This document shows positions 8,407 through 18,198 of a DNA stretch of 64,000 nucleotides, in pieces. The stretch spans positions 62,001 through 126,000 of the forward strand of contig JAHVJD010000002.1 of assembly GCA_019801415.1 (NCBI GenBank). Reading direction: 5' to 3'. Each line of letters opens with the position of its first letter. Positions within the stretch are counted from its first letter, which is position 1. Under the pieces are notes generated by a model. That model had not been told where the DNA came from. It did not search any database and saw nothing but the letters and a program-made list of their open reading frames with translations. A program made the position numbers and the translations under genes. The DNA comes from Nocardioides marinus (GTDB lineage Bacteria; Pseudomonadota; Alphaproteobacteria; Rhodobacterales; Rhodobacteraceae).

Positions 8407-9114
8407 TCAGGTCGCCCCGGTGCCCGCTATGTCGGGCTGAACTGTCATCGCCGCCTGGATCGTTTCGAGATGCAGGCGCATCGCCGATGCTGCCTCTTGC
8501 GGATCGCGATTGACGATTCCATCCACGACGGCATCATGTTGGTCGCTGTGAATGCTCTGGAACTCGTTGGGGGCAATTCTGCGATAGGTCCGATCCCACT
8601 CGCGTTGCCAGGCAACCCGGCGACGCGCGCCTGACAGATAGACTAGGAACCCGATCAGAACCGGATTGCGCGAGGTTTCCGCAACCGCACGGTGAAAGGC
8701 GTCATCCGCCTGTTCGCAAGCGGCCCGATCCGTAGCCCGGCGGCCCTGGGCAACTTTGTCCCGCAGGTGGAACACATCGTTCTCGTCCGCTGCCAACGCG
8801 GCCTCTGCGGCGACCTGGGGCTCCAGCAAGAGGCGGGCGCGGATGATATCCGGTGGTGTCGCGCCTTCCACCAGGAGCGTATCGCGGATCGGCAAATGCA
8901 CCGGGCGGCGGCCACGAAAGGTCCCCTGCCCAACATGCCGCCAGATCAGACCTTCGGCCTCCAGCTGCGCATAGCACCGTCGCAGCGTTTCGCGGCTGCA
9001 CGCCAGCATGGCACATAAACTCCGCTCTGGTGGCAGACGATCGCCATTGATGGGCGCCAAGCGATCAATGGCCTGACGAAGCTCGTCCAGGACCTCCTTC
9101 TGACTTCTCCGCAA
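8407..9114 (-). CDS. GntR-family regulator with FCD ligand domain
   Basis: This encodes a FadR/FCD-type repressor: an N-terminal winged helix (LPPERSLCAMLACSRETLRR at about 28-47; EGLIWRHVGQGTF follows) and an all-helical FCD domain with metal-ligand residues in DDAFHRAV and SDQHDAVVDGI. No ATG is available near the N-terminus. A TTG at 9114 has a gggaggg site 5 bases upstream; an earlier TTG at 9135 has none, so I prefer 9114 (235 residues). It is divergent from the beta-lactamase-type gene with 121 bp between, and could control that gene or cysE downstream. Its ligand is unknown. Confidence 0.85.
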   Translation of the reverse strand: MRRSQKEVLDELRQAIDRLAPINGDRLPPERSLCAMLACSRETLRRCYAQLEAEGLIWRHVGQGTFRGRRPVHLPIRDTLLVEGATPPDIIRARLLLEPQVAAEAALAADENDVFHLRDKVAQGRRATDRAACEQADDAFHRAVAETSRNPVLIGFLVYLSGARRRVAWQREWDRTYRRIAPNEFQSIHSDQHDAVVDGIVNRDPQEAASAMRLHLETIQAAMTVQPDIAGTGAT

Positions 9115-9235
9115 CGTTCCCTCCCAACCAGACAAGTTTTTCTAATACCGCAGCCAATTTTTTCTCGTTTGAGGCGACAAACCGCAAGCCTTAGAGCGGA
9201 TTTTGCCCAACCAAGGGCAAATCAATGAGGCTGAC

Positions 9236-10393
9236 ATGAAAATTTTTACCGCCGCAGCGCTTGCGCTGCTGTCGTTTCCCACCGCCCTGATTGCCGCTCC
9301 CCGCAGCGAAGCCGAGGTGCAGGCGCTCGCCGCGCAGAGCTTTGCGCCTCTGATGGAAGAATTCAATGTGCCTGGCCTTGTGGTCGGCATCACCTACGGC
9401 GGGCAGGACCACTATTTCAGTGCGGGCGTTGCCGCGCGCGCCGCAGGCACCGCTGCCACACCGGACACGCTGTTTGAGCTGGGATCAATCAGCAAGCTGT
9501 TCACGGCAACCCTCGCCACCATGGCCGAAGGTCGCGGACACCTCGACCTGAACCAGCAAGTTGCGGATCACGTGCCGCAGCTTGCAGGCACGGCCTTTGG
9601 CAAACTTTCCCTGCTGGAATTGGCTACACATCAATCCGGCGGCTTGCCACTGCAGGTCCCGGACACCGCGCAGACGACAGAAGAGCTCGTGGAGTGGCTG
9701 CGCGACTGGCGGCCTGACACACCGGGGGCCCGAAGCTATTCCAATATCAGCATCGGCCTGCTGGGCCACATAACGGCAAATGCCCTGAATCGCGATTTTG
9801 CAGACGCGCTGGAACAGGATCTTTTCCCGGTGCTGGGATTGGGGAACACTTGGGTCAAGGTGCCGGACCAGGCCATGCAGCGCTACGCATTTGGTTACGA
9901 CCGCAAGACCGACCGCCCCATTCGGGTCAGCCCCGGTGTATTGGACGGCGAGGCGTATGGCGTGAAATCGAGCGCTCGTGACATGGTGCGTTTTCTGAAC
10001 CTGCACCTGGGGCACGCAGAGGTCTCCGAGAAACTCAGCACTGCACTGGCAAAAACACGGCACGGGCTGGCCCAAACGGAGGCCTATGTGCAGGGCATGA
10101 TCTGGGAGCAATACCCCTGGCCCGTCCCCCAAGAGCAGATGATCAAGGGTAACAGCTACGCCTACATCCTGAACCCCCAGCCCATGCGCAAGCTGACCCC
10201 GGCCTTGCCGCCGCAAGAGGATGTCATCCTCAACAAGACCGGAGCGACCAACGGGTTTGGCGCCTATGCCGTGTTGCTGCCCGGTGAAGACCTCGGCGTG
10301 GTGATGCTGGCCAACCGCAACATCCCCAACGAGGCCCGGATCCGCGCGACCTATGGCTTTGTCCAAAAATTGCTGACAGACCCACAGGGCTGA
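9236..10393 (+). CDS. class C beta-lactamase-type serine hydrolase, exported
   Basis: The 385-residue product has a Sec signal peptide (KIFTAAALALLSFPTALIAA, cleavage near residue 21) and all three serine beta-lactamase/penicillin-recognising motifs: SISK (about 92-95) with the nucleophilic Ser, YSN (about 180-182) and KTG (about 335-337, NKTGATNGFG). The length and YSN motif fit class C (AmpC) or related esterase/DD-peptidases. It would act in the periplasm on beta-lactams or peptidoglycan peptides. The ATG at 9236 is preceded by atgagg. An AmpR-like regulator follows it in the same direction. Confidence 0.87.
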   Translation: MKIFTAAALALLSFPTALIAAPRSEAEVQALAAQSFAPLMEEFNVPGLVVGITYGGQDHYFSAGVAARAAGTAATPDTLFELGSISKLFTATLATMAEGRGHLDLNQQVADHVPQLAGTAFGKLSLLELATHQSGGLPLQVPDTAQTTEELVEWLRDWRPDTPGARSYSNISIGLLGHITANALNRDFADALEQDLFPVLGLGNTWVKVPDQAMQRYAFGYDRKTDRPIRVSPGVLDGEAYGVKSSARDMVRFLNLHLGHAEVSEKLSTALAKTRHGLAQTEAYVQGMIWEQYPWPVPQEQMIKGNSYAYILNPQPMRKLTPALPPQEDVILNKTGATNGFGAYAVLLPGEDLGVVMLANRNIPNEARIRATYGFVQKLLTDPQG

Positions 10394-10486
10394 CCGCCGC
10401 TCTGCATCAGTCTTGCCTTGCAGTTCCCCGAACGCCGGGCAAGGCTGGTGCGGACTTCCCACTCCACCGCCAGGACATGCCATTCG

Positions 10487-11413
10487 ATGGATCGCCCCAA
10501 TCTCCCACTCAACGCATTGCGCGCTTTCGAGGTGGCCGCCCGGCAGGGCAGTTTTACCCGCGCTGCCATTGAACTTCGTGTCAGTCAGGCCGCCGTCAGC
10601 CACCAGATCAAGGGGTTGGAGGACCTGCTGGGCGTGGCTCTGTTCACCCGGACCCCCAAGGGGCTTTTGTTGACCGACGAGGCAATGGCATTGTTTCCGG
10701 TGATCAGCGACAGTCTCGATCGGGTGGCCCGGGTGCTCGACGGGTTTCAGGACGGGCACTACCGCGAGACTTTGCACGTCGGGGTCGTGACCACATTTGC
10801 AGTCGGATGGCTGATGCCGCGGCTCAGGGAATTTCGCAGCGCCTACCCAAGCGTTGATCTGCGGCTTTGGACCAACAACAACCGGGTGGACATCACCAAG
10901 GAAGGCCTGAACATGGCCATCCGCTTTGGGGCCGGACGGTGGAGCGGCTGTGAGGCGGTTGCCCTCATGGAAACGCCGCTGACCGCGCTCTGCGCGCCAG
11001 AGCTTGCCGCAAAGCTGAGGTCTCCCGGCGATCTGCAGGGGCAGGTCTTGCTACGTTCCTACCGTGCCGACGAATGGCCCAGCTGGTTCGAAGCCGCCGG
11101 GGAAGCCTGCCCGAATTTATGCGGCCCGGTCTTCGACAGCTCCATCGCCATGGCTGACCTTGCCGAATCCGGCGACGGGGTGGCGCTGCTGCCCGCCGCC
11201 ATGTTTGCCGCACGCCTGGACCGCGGAACATTGATCGCGCCCTTTGAAACCGAAGTCACCAATGGCCGCTACTGGCTGACGCGCCCGGCCCATAAACCGG
11301 CAACCCCGGCGATGCGCTGCTTTCAGGAGTGGCTCCTTCAGCAGATGGGCGACGCTGCCGCAACAGCGCCGCAGGGCCAGCTTTGCCCTCAGCCTGCCAG
11401 CGACGGCAAGTAG
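10487..11413 (+). CDS. AmpR/GcvA-like LysR transcriptional regulator
   Basis: The 308-residue product opens NLPLNALRAFEVAARQGSFT, the hallmark of the AmpR/GcvA branch of LysR regulators, with HTH RAAIELRVSQAAVSHQIKGL. The segment NNRVDITKEGLNMAIRFGAG resembles the AmpR effector-domain loop. AmpR proteins respond to peptidoglycan fragments and control ampC, so the upstream beta-lactamase-type gene is the natural target. The arrangement is tandem (93-bp gap), not the usual divergent one. Its last 25 bases overlap the convergent TRAP permease gene. Confidence 0.87.
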   Translation: MDRPNLPLNALRAFEVAARQGSFTRAAIELRVSQAAVSHQIKGLEDLLGVALFTRTPKGLLLTDEAMALFPVISDSLDRVARVLDGFQDGHYRETLHVGVVTTFAVGWLMPRLREFRSAYPSVDLRLWTNNNRVDITKEGLNMAIRFGAGRWSGCEAVALMETPLTALCAPELAAKLRSPGDLQGQVLLRSYRADEWPSWFEAAGEACPNLCGPVFDSSIAMADLAESGDGVALLPAAMFAARLDRGTLIAPFETEVTNGRYWLTRPAHKPATPAMRCFQEWLLQQMGDAAATAPQGQLCPQPASDGK

Positions 11414-12792
11414 AGAACGATCCCCGGGAAAGCCACCAGCAGCCCGATGGTAACCGCATCGGCGATGAAGAACGGTGTCACGCCACGAAACACGTCCTGC
11501 ACGCTCAAATCATCGCGCACCCCCGCCACGACAAAGCAGTTGAGCCCGATGGGCGGGGTGATCAGGCAGAACTCGGCCATTTTCACCACCAGGATGCCGA
11601 ACCAGATCGCACACATCGGCCCGCTCATGCCAAAGGCGCTGTCGACCGCGGCGACGCTTTCGCCCCCGTTCAGCGCCATCACCGCCGGGTAGACCACCGG
11701 GAGGGTCAGCAGCAGCATGCCTATGGCGTCCATGAACATCCCCAGCACCGCATAGGCCAGCAGGATGCAGATCAGGATCACCATCGGTGACATCTCGAGA
11801 GAGGTGATCCAGTCGGAAAACGCCCCCGGAAGATCGGCAAAACCGAGAAAGCGCACGTAGATCAGGACACCCCAGATGATGGTGAAGATCATCACCGTCA
11901 GCTTGGCAGTCTCCAGCAGCGCAGACTTCAGTTCCGCCCACTTCATGCCGCGGTAGACCGCCATGCAGAAGACGACAAACGCGCCCAATGCCCCGCCTTC
12001 GGTCGGCGTACCCCAGGCATCGCCGCCAAAGGGATTGTATACAAAGCAGATGATGATCACGACGACAAAGATGATCGGCAAAGCGCCAGGCAGCGCCGCA
12101 AAACGCTGCCCCCAGGTGAAGCCGCGCACCGGCGGGCCAACGGATTTGAAGATCACCGCGATGCCGACGATGAGCAAGCCATAGATGACCGCCGAGAATG
12201 CACCCGGGATGAAACCTGCCAGCAGCAGCTTGCCCACGTCCTGTTCGACGATGATCGCGTAGATCACCAGAATAGCCGAGGGCGGAATGAGCGAGGCCAG
12301 CGTGCCGCCAGCCGCCACCACGCCTGCTGCGAATTGCTTGTTATAGCCGATCTTGAGCATCTCAGGGATGGCGATGCGTGCAAACACGGCCGAGGTCGCC
12401 ACACTGGCGCCCGACACCGCGGCGAACCCCGCCGTGGCAAACACGGTGGAAACCGCCAGCCCGCCCGGCACCCAGGCCAGCCAGCGCTTGGCGGCCTCGA
12501 ACAGCGCCCGCGTAAGACCCGCGTAATAGGCGAGGTAGCCGATCAGGATGAAGGTCGGAATGAGGCTCAGCGCCTGGCTGGAGACCTTGGAATGCGGCAC
12601 CTGGCCCGCGATCTTGACCGACACGGTCAGCGCCTTGCCGAACCGGTTCGGATCAAAGCCGAACTTGGCCCAGAAGATCCAGACCAGGCCAACCAGCCCG
12701 GCGAGGCCCGCAGCAAACGCCACGCGCATCCCCAGCACAACCATCAGCAACAGCCCGCCCGTGACCCACAGGCCGATTTCAATCGGTTCCAT
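11389..12792 (-). CDS. TRAP transporter large permease (DctM family)
   Basis: The 467-residue product is a polytopic membrane protein of the DctM family (about 12-13 membrane spans), with the conserved GASVATSAVFARIAIPEM segment (about 127-144) and the PPSAILVIYAIIVEQDVGKLL-like loop. It couples sodium entry to import of the organic anion delivered by the periplasmic subunit at 13554-14570. It starts 5 bases after the small permease stop. Its end overlaps the convergent LysR gene by 25 bases. Confidence 0.92.
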   Translation of the reverse strand: MEPIEIGLWVTGGLLLMVVLGMRVAFAAGLAGLVGLVWIFWAKFGFDPNRFGKALTVSVKIAGQVPHSKVSSQALSLIPTFILIGYLAYYAGLTRALFEAAKRWLAWVPGGLAVSTVFATAGFAAVSGASVATSAVFARIAIPEMLKIGYNKQFAAGVVAAGGTLASLIPPSAILVIYAIIVEQDVGKLLLAGFIPGAFSAVIYGLLIVGIAVIFKSVGPPVRGFTWGQRFAALPGALPIIFVVVIIICFVYNPFGGDAWGTPTEGGALGAFVVFCMAVYRGMKWAELKSALLETAKLTVMIFTIIWGVLIYVRFLGFADLPGAFSDWITSLEMSPMVILICILLAYAVLGMFMDAIGMLLLTLPVVYPAVMALNGGESVAAVDSAFGMSGPMCAIWFGILVVKMAEFCLITPPIGLNCFVVAGVRDDLSVQDVFRGVTPFFIADAVTIGLLVAFPGIVLYLPSLAG

Positions 12793-12797
12793 TTTGC

Positions 12798-13469
12798 TTA
12801 CCCCTGCCCGTTGTCGCCGCGGTCGGACGCGACGGCATCGCTGTCGTGACCCTCCAGCTGCTCTGCTTCGGCCGCCGCCAGTTCCGCCGCGCTCTGGATC
12901 AGCGGCACCGCAACCGGGCGATCCAGCCCGAGAACCAGCGCCCGTCCGTACCCCCAGACCTGCAGCAGCAGCCGCACCGCCAGCACGGCAAAGGCCACCG
13001 GCGCCAGCAGCTTGGCTGGCCAGATCGGCAAGCCGATGTCGATAGAGCTGTCACGGCTCCACATCGGCGCGGCAAAATCGAAGGAGCGCAGAAAGTGCGA
13101 CCAGCTGCCCCAGACCAGCGCTAGGATCAGCAACAGGATCAGCAGAACTGAGAGCAGTTCGAACAGCCACAAGGCGCGCCCTTTCAGGGCACCGATGAAG
13201 ATGTCCATGCGGATGTGGCCGCCACCGCGCTGCACATAAGAGATGCCCATGAAGGCAATCAGCGGCATGATCTGTTCGATCCAGTCGACATAGCCGGGCA
13301 GCGGCGCGTTGGCCGCGTTGCGCCCTCCCACCGAGACCACCGCGAGCACCATCAGGGAGAACACTGCCAGCCCACTGAGCAACGCCAGCAGGCGCTCAAC
13401 CTGCACCAAGTTTCGATCAAGCCTGCTGATCAGGCTGCCATCTTCCAGCACTGCTGCGCCTGCGGCCAT
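12798..13469 (-). CDS. TRAP transporter small permease (DctQ family)
   Basis: The 223-residue product has four membrane segments (about 30-55, 70-90, 108-133, 155-178) and the DctQ motif YVQRGGGHIRMDIF. It also has a longer than usual hydrophilic, acidic C-terminal tail of about 40 residues. I chose the Met of MAAGAAVLEDG because aaggagggg lies about 6 bases upstream; a start ten codons earlier would include that site. It bridges the periplasmic and large subunits of the same TRAP system. Confidence 0.9.
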   Translation of the reverse strand: MAAGAAVLEDGSLISRLDRNLVQVERLLALLSGLAVFSLMVLAVVSVGGRNAANAPLPGYVDWIEQIMPLIAFMGISYVQRGGGHIRMDIFIGALKGRALWLFELLSVLLILLLILALVWGSWSHFLRSFDFAAPMWSRDSSIDIGLPIWPAKLLAPVAFAVLAVRLLLQVWGYGRALVLGLDRPVAVPLIQSAAELAAAEAEQLEGHDSDAVASDRGDNGQG

Positions 13470-13507
13470 ACCCTGCCCCCTCCTTGGAAATTTCGCCACG
13501 ACAAGAA

Positions 13508-13534
13508 AGGGCCGGAGCAGATACGCCCGGCCCT
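13508..13534 (-). other. stem-loop between TRAP binding-protein and permease genes
   Basis: An 8-bp stem AGGGCCGG / CCGGCCCT lies 20 bases past the binding-protein stop and is followed on the minus strand by ttcttg. Such a hairpin typically protects or partly terminates the abundant binding-protein mRNA relative to the permease genes. Confidence 0.5.
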
Positions 13535-13553
13535 ACCGCGTGTCACGCCCGTA

Positions 13554-14570
13554 TCAGCTGCCTGAGCGGACGTCGTTCAGCGTTTTCTGAACCAAGTCGT
13601 ACAGCTCCTGCGCCGGCAAGCCCTGATCGGTCATGTCCTTGATCCACTGCGCGTGGATCGGATCACCCGCCACCTTCCGGAACTCGGCCAGTGTCTCGTC
13701 CGAGATGACCACTTTCTCAACGCCCTTTTCCTCGAGCACGCTGTCCCATTTTTCCAGCAGCGCACCGTAGTTTTCGAGGTAATGGGCGATGGCCTCATCC
13801 ACCGAGCTGTCCAGCGCTTCGCGCTCGGCATCGCTCAGGGCCTCATAGGCATCGGTGTTGACGACCACCGGGCAGTTCACGGTGCCGGGGTTCAGGTTGG
13901 AAGTCCACCAGTCGGCCTTGTTGATGGTGCCAAAGCTCAGATGCGCGTGCTGGGCAAAGGCAACGGTGTCGACGACGCCGGATTCCATCGCATTGTAGGC
14001 CTCGGTCGCGGTCACCGAGGTCGGCACCGCGCCAACTGCAGAGAACGCCTGCCCGATGCCACCGGTGGCCCGCACCCGCATGTCCTTGAACTCTGCGAGT
14101 TCGTCACGGGGCTCACCTGTGCCAACGATGTTGTACTGCGGCATCGGCGAGGTCATCAGCAGCTTCGCATTCCAGCGCGCCAGATCCGCCTGTACCGCCG
14201 GATGCGCATAGACCGCGTGAGACACCGCCACTTCTTCTTCCAGCGTGTTCACGCCCAGAAACGGCAGTTCCAGAACCGTGATCGAGGGGTTCTTGTCCCG
14301 GTGGTAGCCGGCACAGAACTGCGCCATCTCGAAGGCACCGATCGAGATGCCATCAAGGTTTTCCTTGTTCTTGGACAGGCCACCATAGCTGATATTCATG
14401 GTGAACTCGCCGTTGGTTTTTTCCGAAACCAGCTCGGCCAGCTTTTCGACGTGCTCGGTAAAGGCGCGGCGTTTGCCCCACAGTGACACGTTCCATTCTG
14501 TTGCCGCGGCCTCCCCCGCCATTGCAACACCAGCCGTGGCCGCCACGGCAGCGGTCAAAATTCTGTTCAT
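13554..14570 (-). CDS. TRAP transporter substrate-binding protein (DctP family)
   Basis: The 338-residue product has a signal peptide (MNRILTAAVAATAGVAMAGEAAA, cleavage near residue 23) and the DctP fold, including MRVRATGGIGQAFSAVG with the conserved carboxylate-binding Arg, and YNAMESGVVDTVAF. It captures a carboxylate in the periplasm for the 12798-13469/11389-12792 permease pair. The substrate cannot be told. The start at MNRIL was chosen because the signal peptide begins there; an upstream extension is not signal-like. The promoter must lie in 14571-15057, shared divergently with acs. Confidence 0.9.
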   Translation of the reverse strand: MNRILTAAVAATAGVAMAGEAAATEWNVSLWGKRRAFTEHVEKLAELVSEKTNGEFTMNISYGGLSKNKENLDGISIGAFEMAQFCAGYHRDKNPSITVLELPFLGVNTLEEEVAVSHAVYAHPAVQADLARWNAKLLMTSPMPQYNIVGTGEPRDELAEFKDMRVRATGGIGQAFSAVGAVPTSVTATEAYNAMESGVVDTVAFAQHAHLSFGTINKADWWTSNLNPGTVNCPVVVNTDAYEALSDAEREALDSSVDEAIAHYLENYGALLEKWDSVLEEKGVEKVVISDETLAEFRKVAGDPIHAQWIKDMTDQGLPAQELYDLVQKTLNDVRSGS

Positions 14571-15057
14571 GATGTAACTCTCCCTTATTGCGCCCTTCTT
14601 GGCCCGGCAGCGGGCCGGAGAGGTGCGCTTGCAAATCAGGCTAGCGGCAAGGTTTAGCGCTGCCAACCCCTAAGAGGTCAGCGCAACACCAGACCTTCGA
14701 CGCATCATGGCTGCGCCCCGATCCCGGCCCTGGCACAATATGCCGCAGCCGACACGGTGCCATTTGCCACGCGGTGGAGGCCCAACCCGGGGACCGCCGG
14801 GCGGCTGCGACAAGACATCACAAAAGTATATTTACACCCAAGACACTGATTTCAGGCGCTAACCTTAGGCAAATAGCAAATTTCTTCACACCAGGCTCAG
14901 ATCTCGGGAAACTTCTTCACAGGCAAATGCTGAAAATCCAGATGGTTATTCACAAATTTTCAAGCTGCCGTATTATCAGGCACAGGAGGAAACGGTTTGA
15001 CAGCCACGACACAGCGTTGTCGTTTGTCTTGCCAATATATTTCTGGGAGGAAACCGA
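14571..15057. promoter_or_regulatory. divergent TRAP/acs control region with direct repeats
   Basis: This 487-bp gene-free stretch holds the promoters of the TRAP operon (minus) and acs (plus). Its acs-proximal part (14870-15057) is clearly more AT-rich than its surroundings. TTCTTCACA occurs twice, at 14882-14890 and 14913-14921, exactly 31 bp apart (about three helical turns), each next to a GCAAA element (14868-14880 and 14922-14926). A TTGACA at 14997-15002 is a possible -35 box, but I see no convincing -10 at the right spacing. A gggagg ribosome-binding site precedes the acs ATG. Confidence 0.5.
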
Positions 15058-17019
<1,962 letters not shown>

Positions 17020-17026
17020 TCAGCTG

Positions 17027-17710
17027 ATGACGACGGACGTTATGACACGACCCGCGGTGCTGATCCTGCTGGGGCCTCCGGGCGCCGGCAAGGGCACCCA
17101 GGCGCGGATGCTGGAGGATGAGTTCGGCTATGTGCAGCTGTCCACGGGCGACCTTCTGCGTGCGGCGGTGGCTGCGGGCACGCCTGCGGGCCTCGCTGCC
17201 AAGGCAGTGATGGAAGCCGGCCAGCTGGTCAGCGACGAGATCGTGATCAACATCCTGCGCGACCGTTTGGCGGAGCCGGACTGCGCCAAGGGGGTGATCC
17301 TCGACGGCTTTCCGCGCACCACGTTGCAGGCCGAGGCGCTGGACGATCTGCTGGGCGAGACCGGCCAGAAGATCAACGCCGCCATCAGCCTTGAGGTGGA
17401 CGATGCCGCGATGGTCGAACGCATCTCGGGTCGCTACACCTGCGCGGGTTGCGGCGAAGGCTATCACGACAGCTTCAAGCAGCCCGCCAAGGCAGGCACC
17501 TGCGACAAATGCGGCGGCACGGAGATGAAGCGCCGCGCCGACGACAATGCCGAAACCGTTGCCAGCCGACTGGAGGCCTATCACGCGCAGACCGCGCCGC
17601 TGATTGCCTACTACAGCGGCAAGGGCGTGCTGAAATCGACAAATGCCATGGGCGGCATCGACGATATCGCCCGTGACATGGCGGCCATCGTGACGACGGC
17701 CACCAGCTAA
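17027..17710 (+). CDS. adk: adenylate kinase (zinc-lid type)
   Basis: The 227-residue long-type adenylate kinase has the P-loop GPPGAGKGTQA (about 15-25), the AMP site DGFPRT (about 92-97) and a four-cysteine LID (CAGC ... CDKC, about 140-166) expected to bind zinc. It interconverts 2 ADP with ATP and AMP. Placed 7 bases after acs, it would recycle the AMP made by acetate activation. Roseobacters also have a housekeeping adk in the ribosomal-protein region, so this is probably a second, pathway-dedicated copy; that is inference from memory. An alternative ATG lies five codons later (17042). Confidence 0.93.
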   Translation: MTTDVMTRPAVLILLGPPGAGKGTQARMLEDEFGYVQLSTGDLLRAAVAAGTPAGLAAKAVMEAGQLVSDEIVINILRDRLAEPDCAKGVILDGFPRTTLQAEALDDLLGETGQKINAAISLEVDDAAMVERISGRYTCAGCGEGYHDSFKQPAKAGTCDKCGGTEMKRRADDNAETVASRLEAYHAQTAPLIAYYSGKGVLKSTNAMGGIDDIARDMAAIVTTATS

Positions 17711-17719
17711 CAAACAGAA

Positions 17720-17751
17720 ACGGGGCCGGTGCCGACCGCGCCGGACCCCGT
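17720..17751 (+). other. GC-rich stem-loop between adk and DUF4212 gene
   Basis: ACGGGG-CCGG pairs with CCGG-a-CCCCGT (one bulged base, 11-nt loop) ten bases after the adk stop, followed by cttat. It could be a weak terminator separating acs-adk from the transporter genes. The remaining 160 bp up to 17912 hold no recognised feature apart from a strong gaaggaggag ribosome-binding site before the next gene. Confidence 0.5.
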
Positions 17752-17912
17752 CTTATCCGAAATGGAAATACCCGCCGGATCCGGCAGGCCCAGCGCCTGT
17801 CGGCACGGAGGTTGCATGCCTGCGCGCCCTGACCCGCGCCGGGCAAACGGAGAGCGTGTGCCCAGCCCCCGAAGGCCGGGCCGCACAGGAGAGGAAGAAG
17901 GAGGAGCCGCTG

Positions 17913-18197
17913 ATGGCGGAACAAACCACACATTCTGCGCAGACCGCCGAGTCCGACAAGGGCTACTGGGCGGCAAACGTGCGCATCATTCTGGTCAGCC
18001 TGGTGATTTGGGCTGTCGTGTCATTCGGCTTTGGCATCCTGCTGCGACCGATGCTTGCGGGCATCAAGGTCGGCGGCAGCGATCTGGGCTTCTGGTTCGC
18101 CCAGCAGGGATCGATCCTGGTGTTCCTGGGGTTGATCTTTTTCTACGCGTTCCGGATGAACAAGCTGGACCGCGAATACGGCGTGGAGGAAGAATAA
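17913..18197 (+). CDS. DUF4212 small subunit of sodium:solute symporter
   Basis: The 94-residue protein has a hydrophilic N-terminus and two membrane helices (about 24-45 and 62-82), with the motif WFAQQGSILVFLGLIFFYAF and an ending MNKLDREYG that fit the DUF4212 family. This family always precedes the VC_2705-type acetate symporter, which here starts two bases after its stop. The start was chosen at the ATG after gaaggaggag, giving a normal family length. It probably helps assembly or regulation of the symporter in the inner membrane. Confidence 0.9.
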   Translation: MAEQTTHSAQTAESDKGYWAANVRIILVSLVIWAVVSFGFGILLRPMLAGIKVGGSDLGFWFAQQGSILVFLGLIFFYAFRMNKLDREYGVEEE

Positions 18198-18198
18198 G

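Noticed and set aside
14997-15041. Sigma-70 promoter for acs using TTGACA at 14997 and TATATT at 15036
   Set aside because: The 33-bp spacer is far too long; only the TTGACA is noted as a possible -35.
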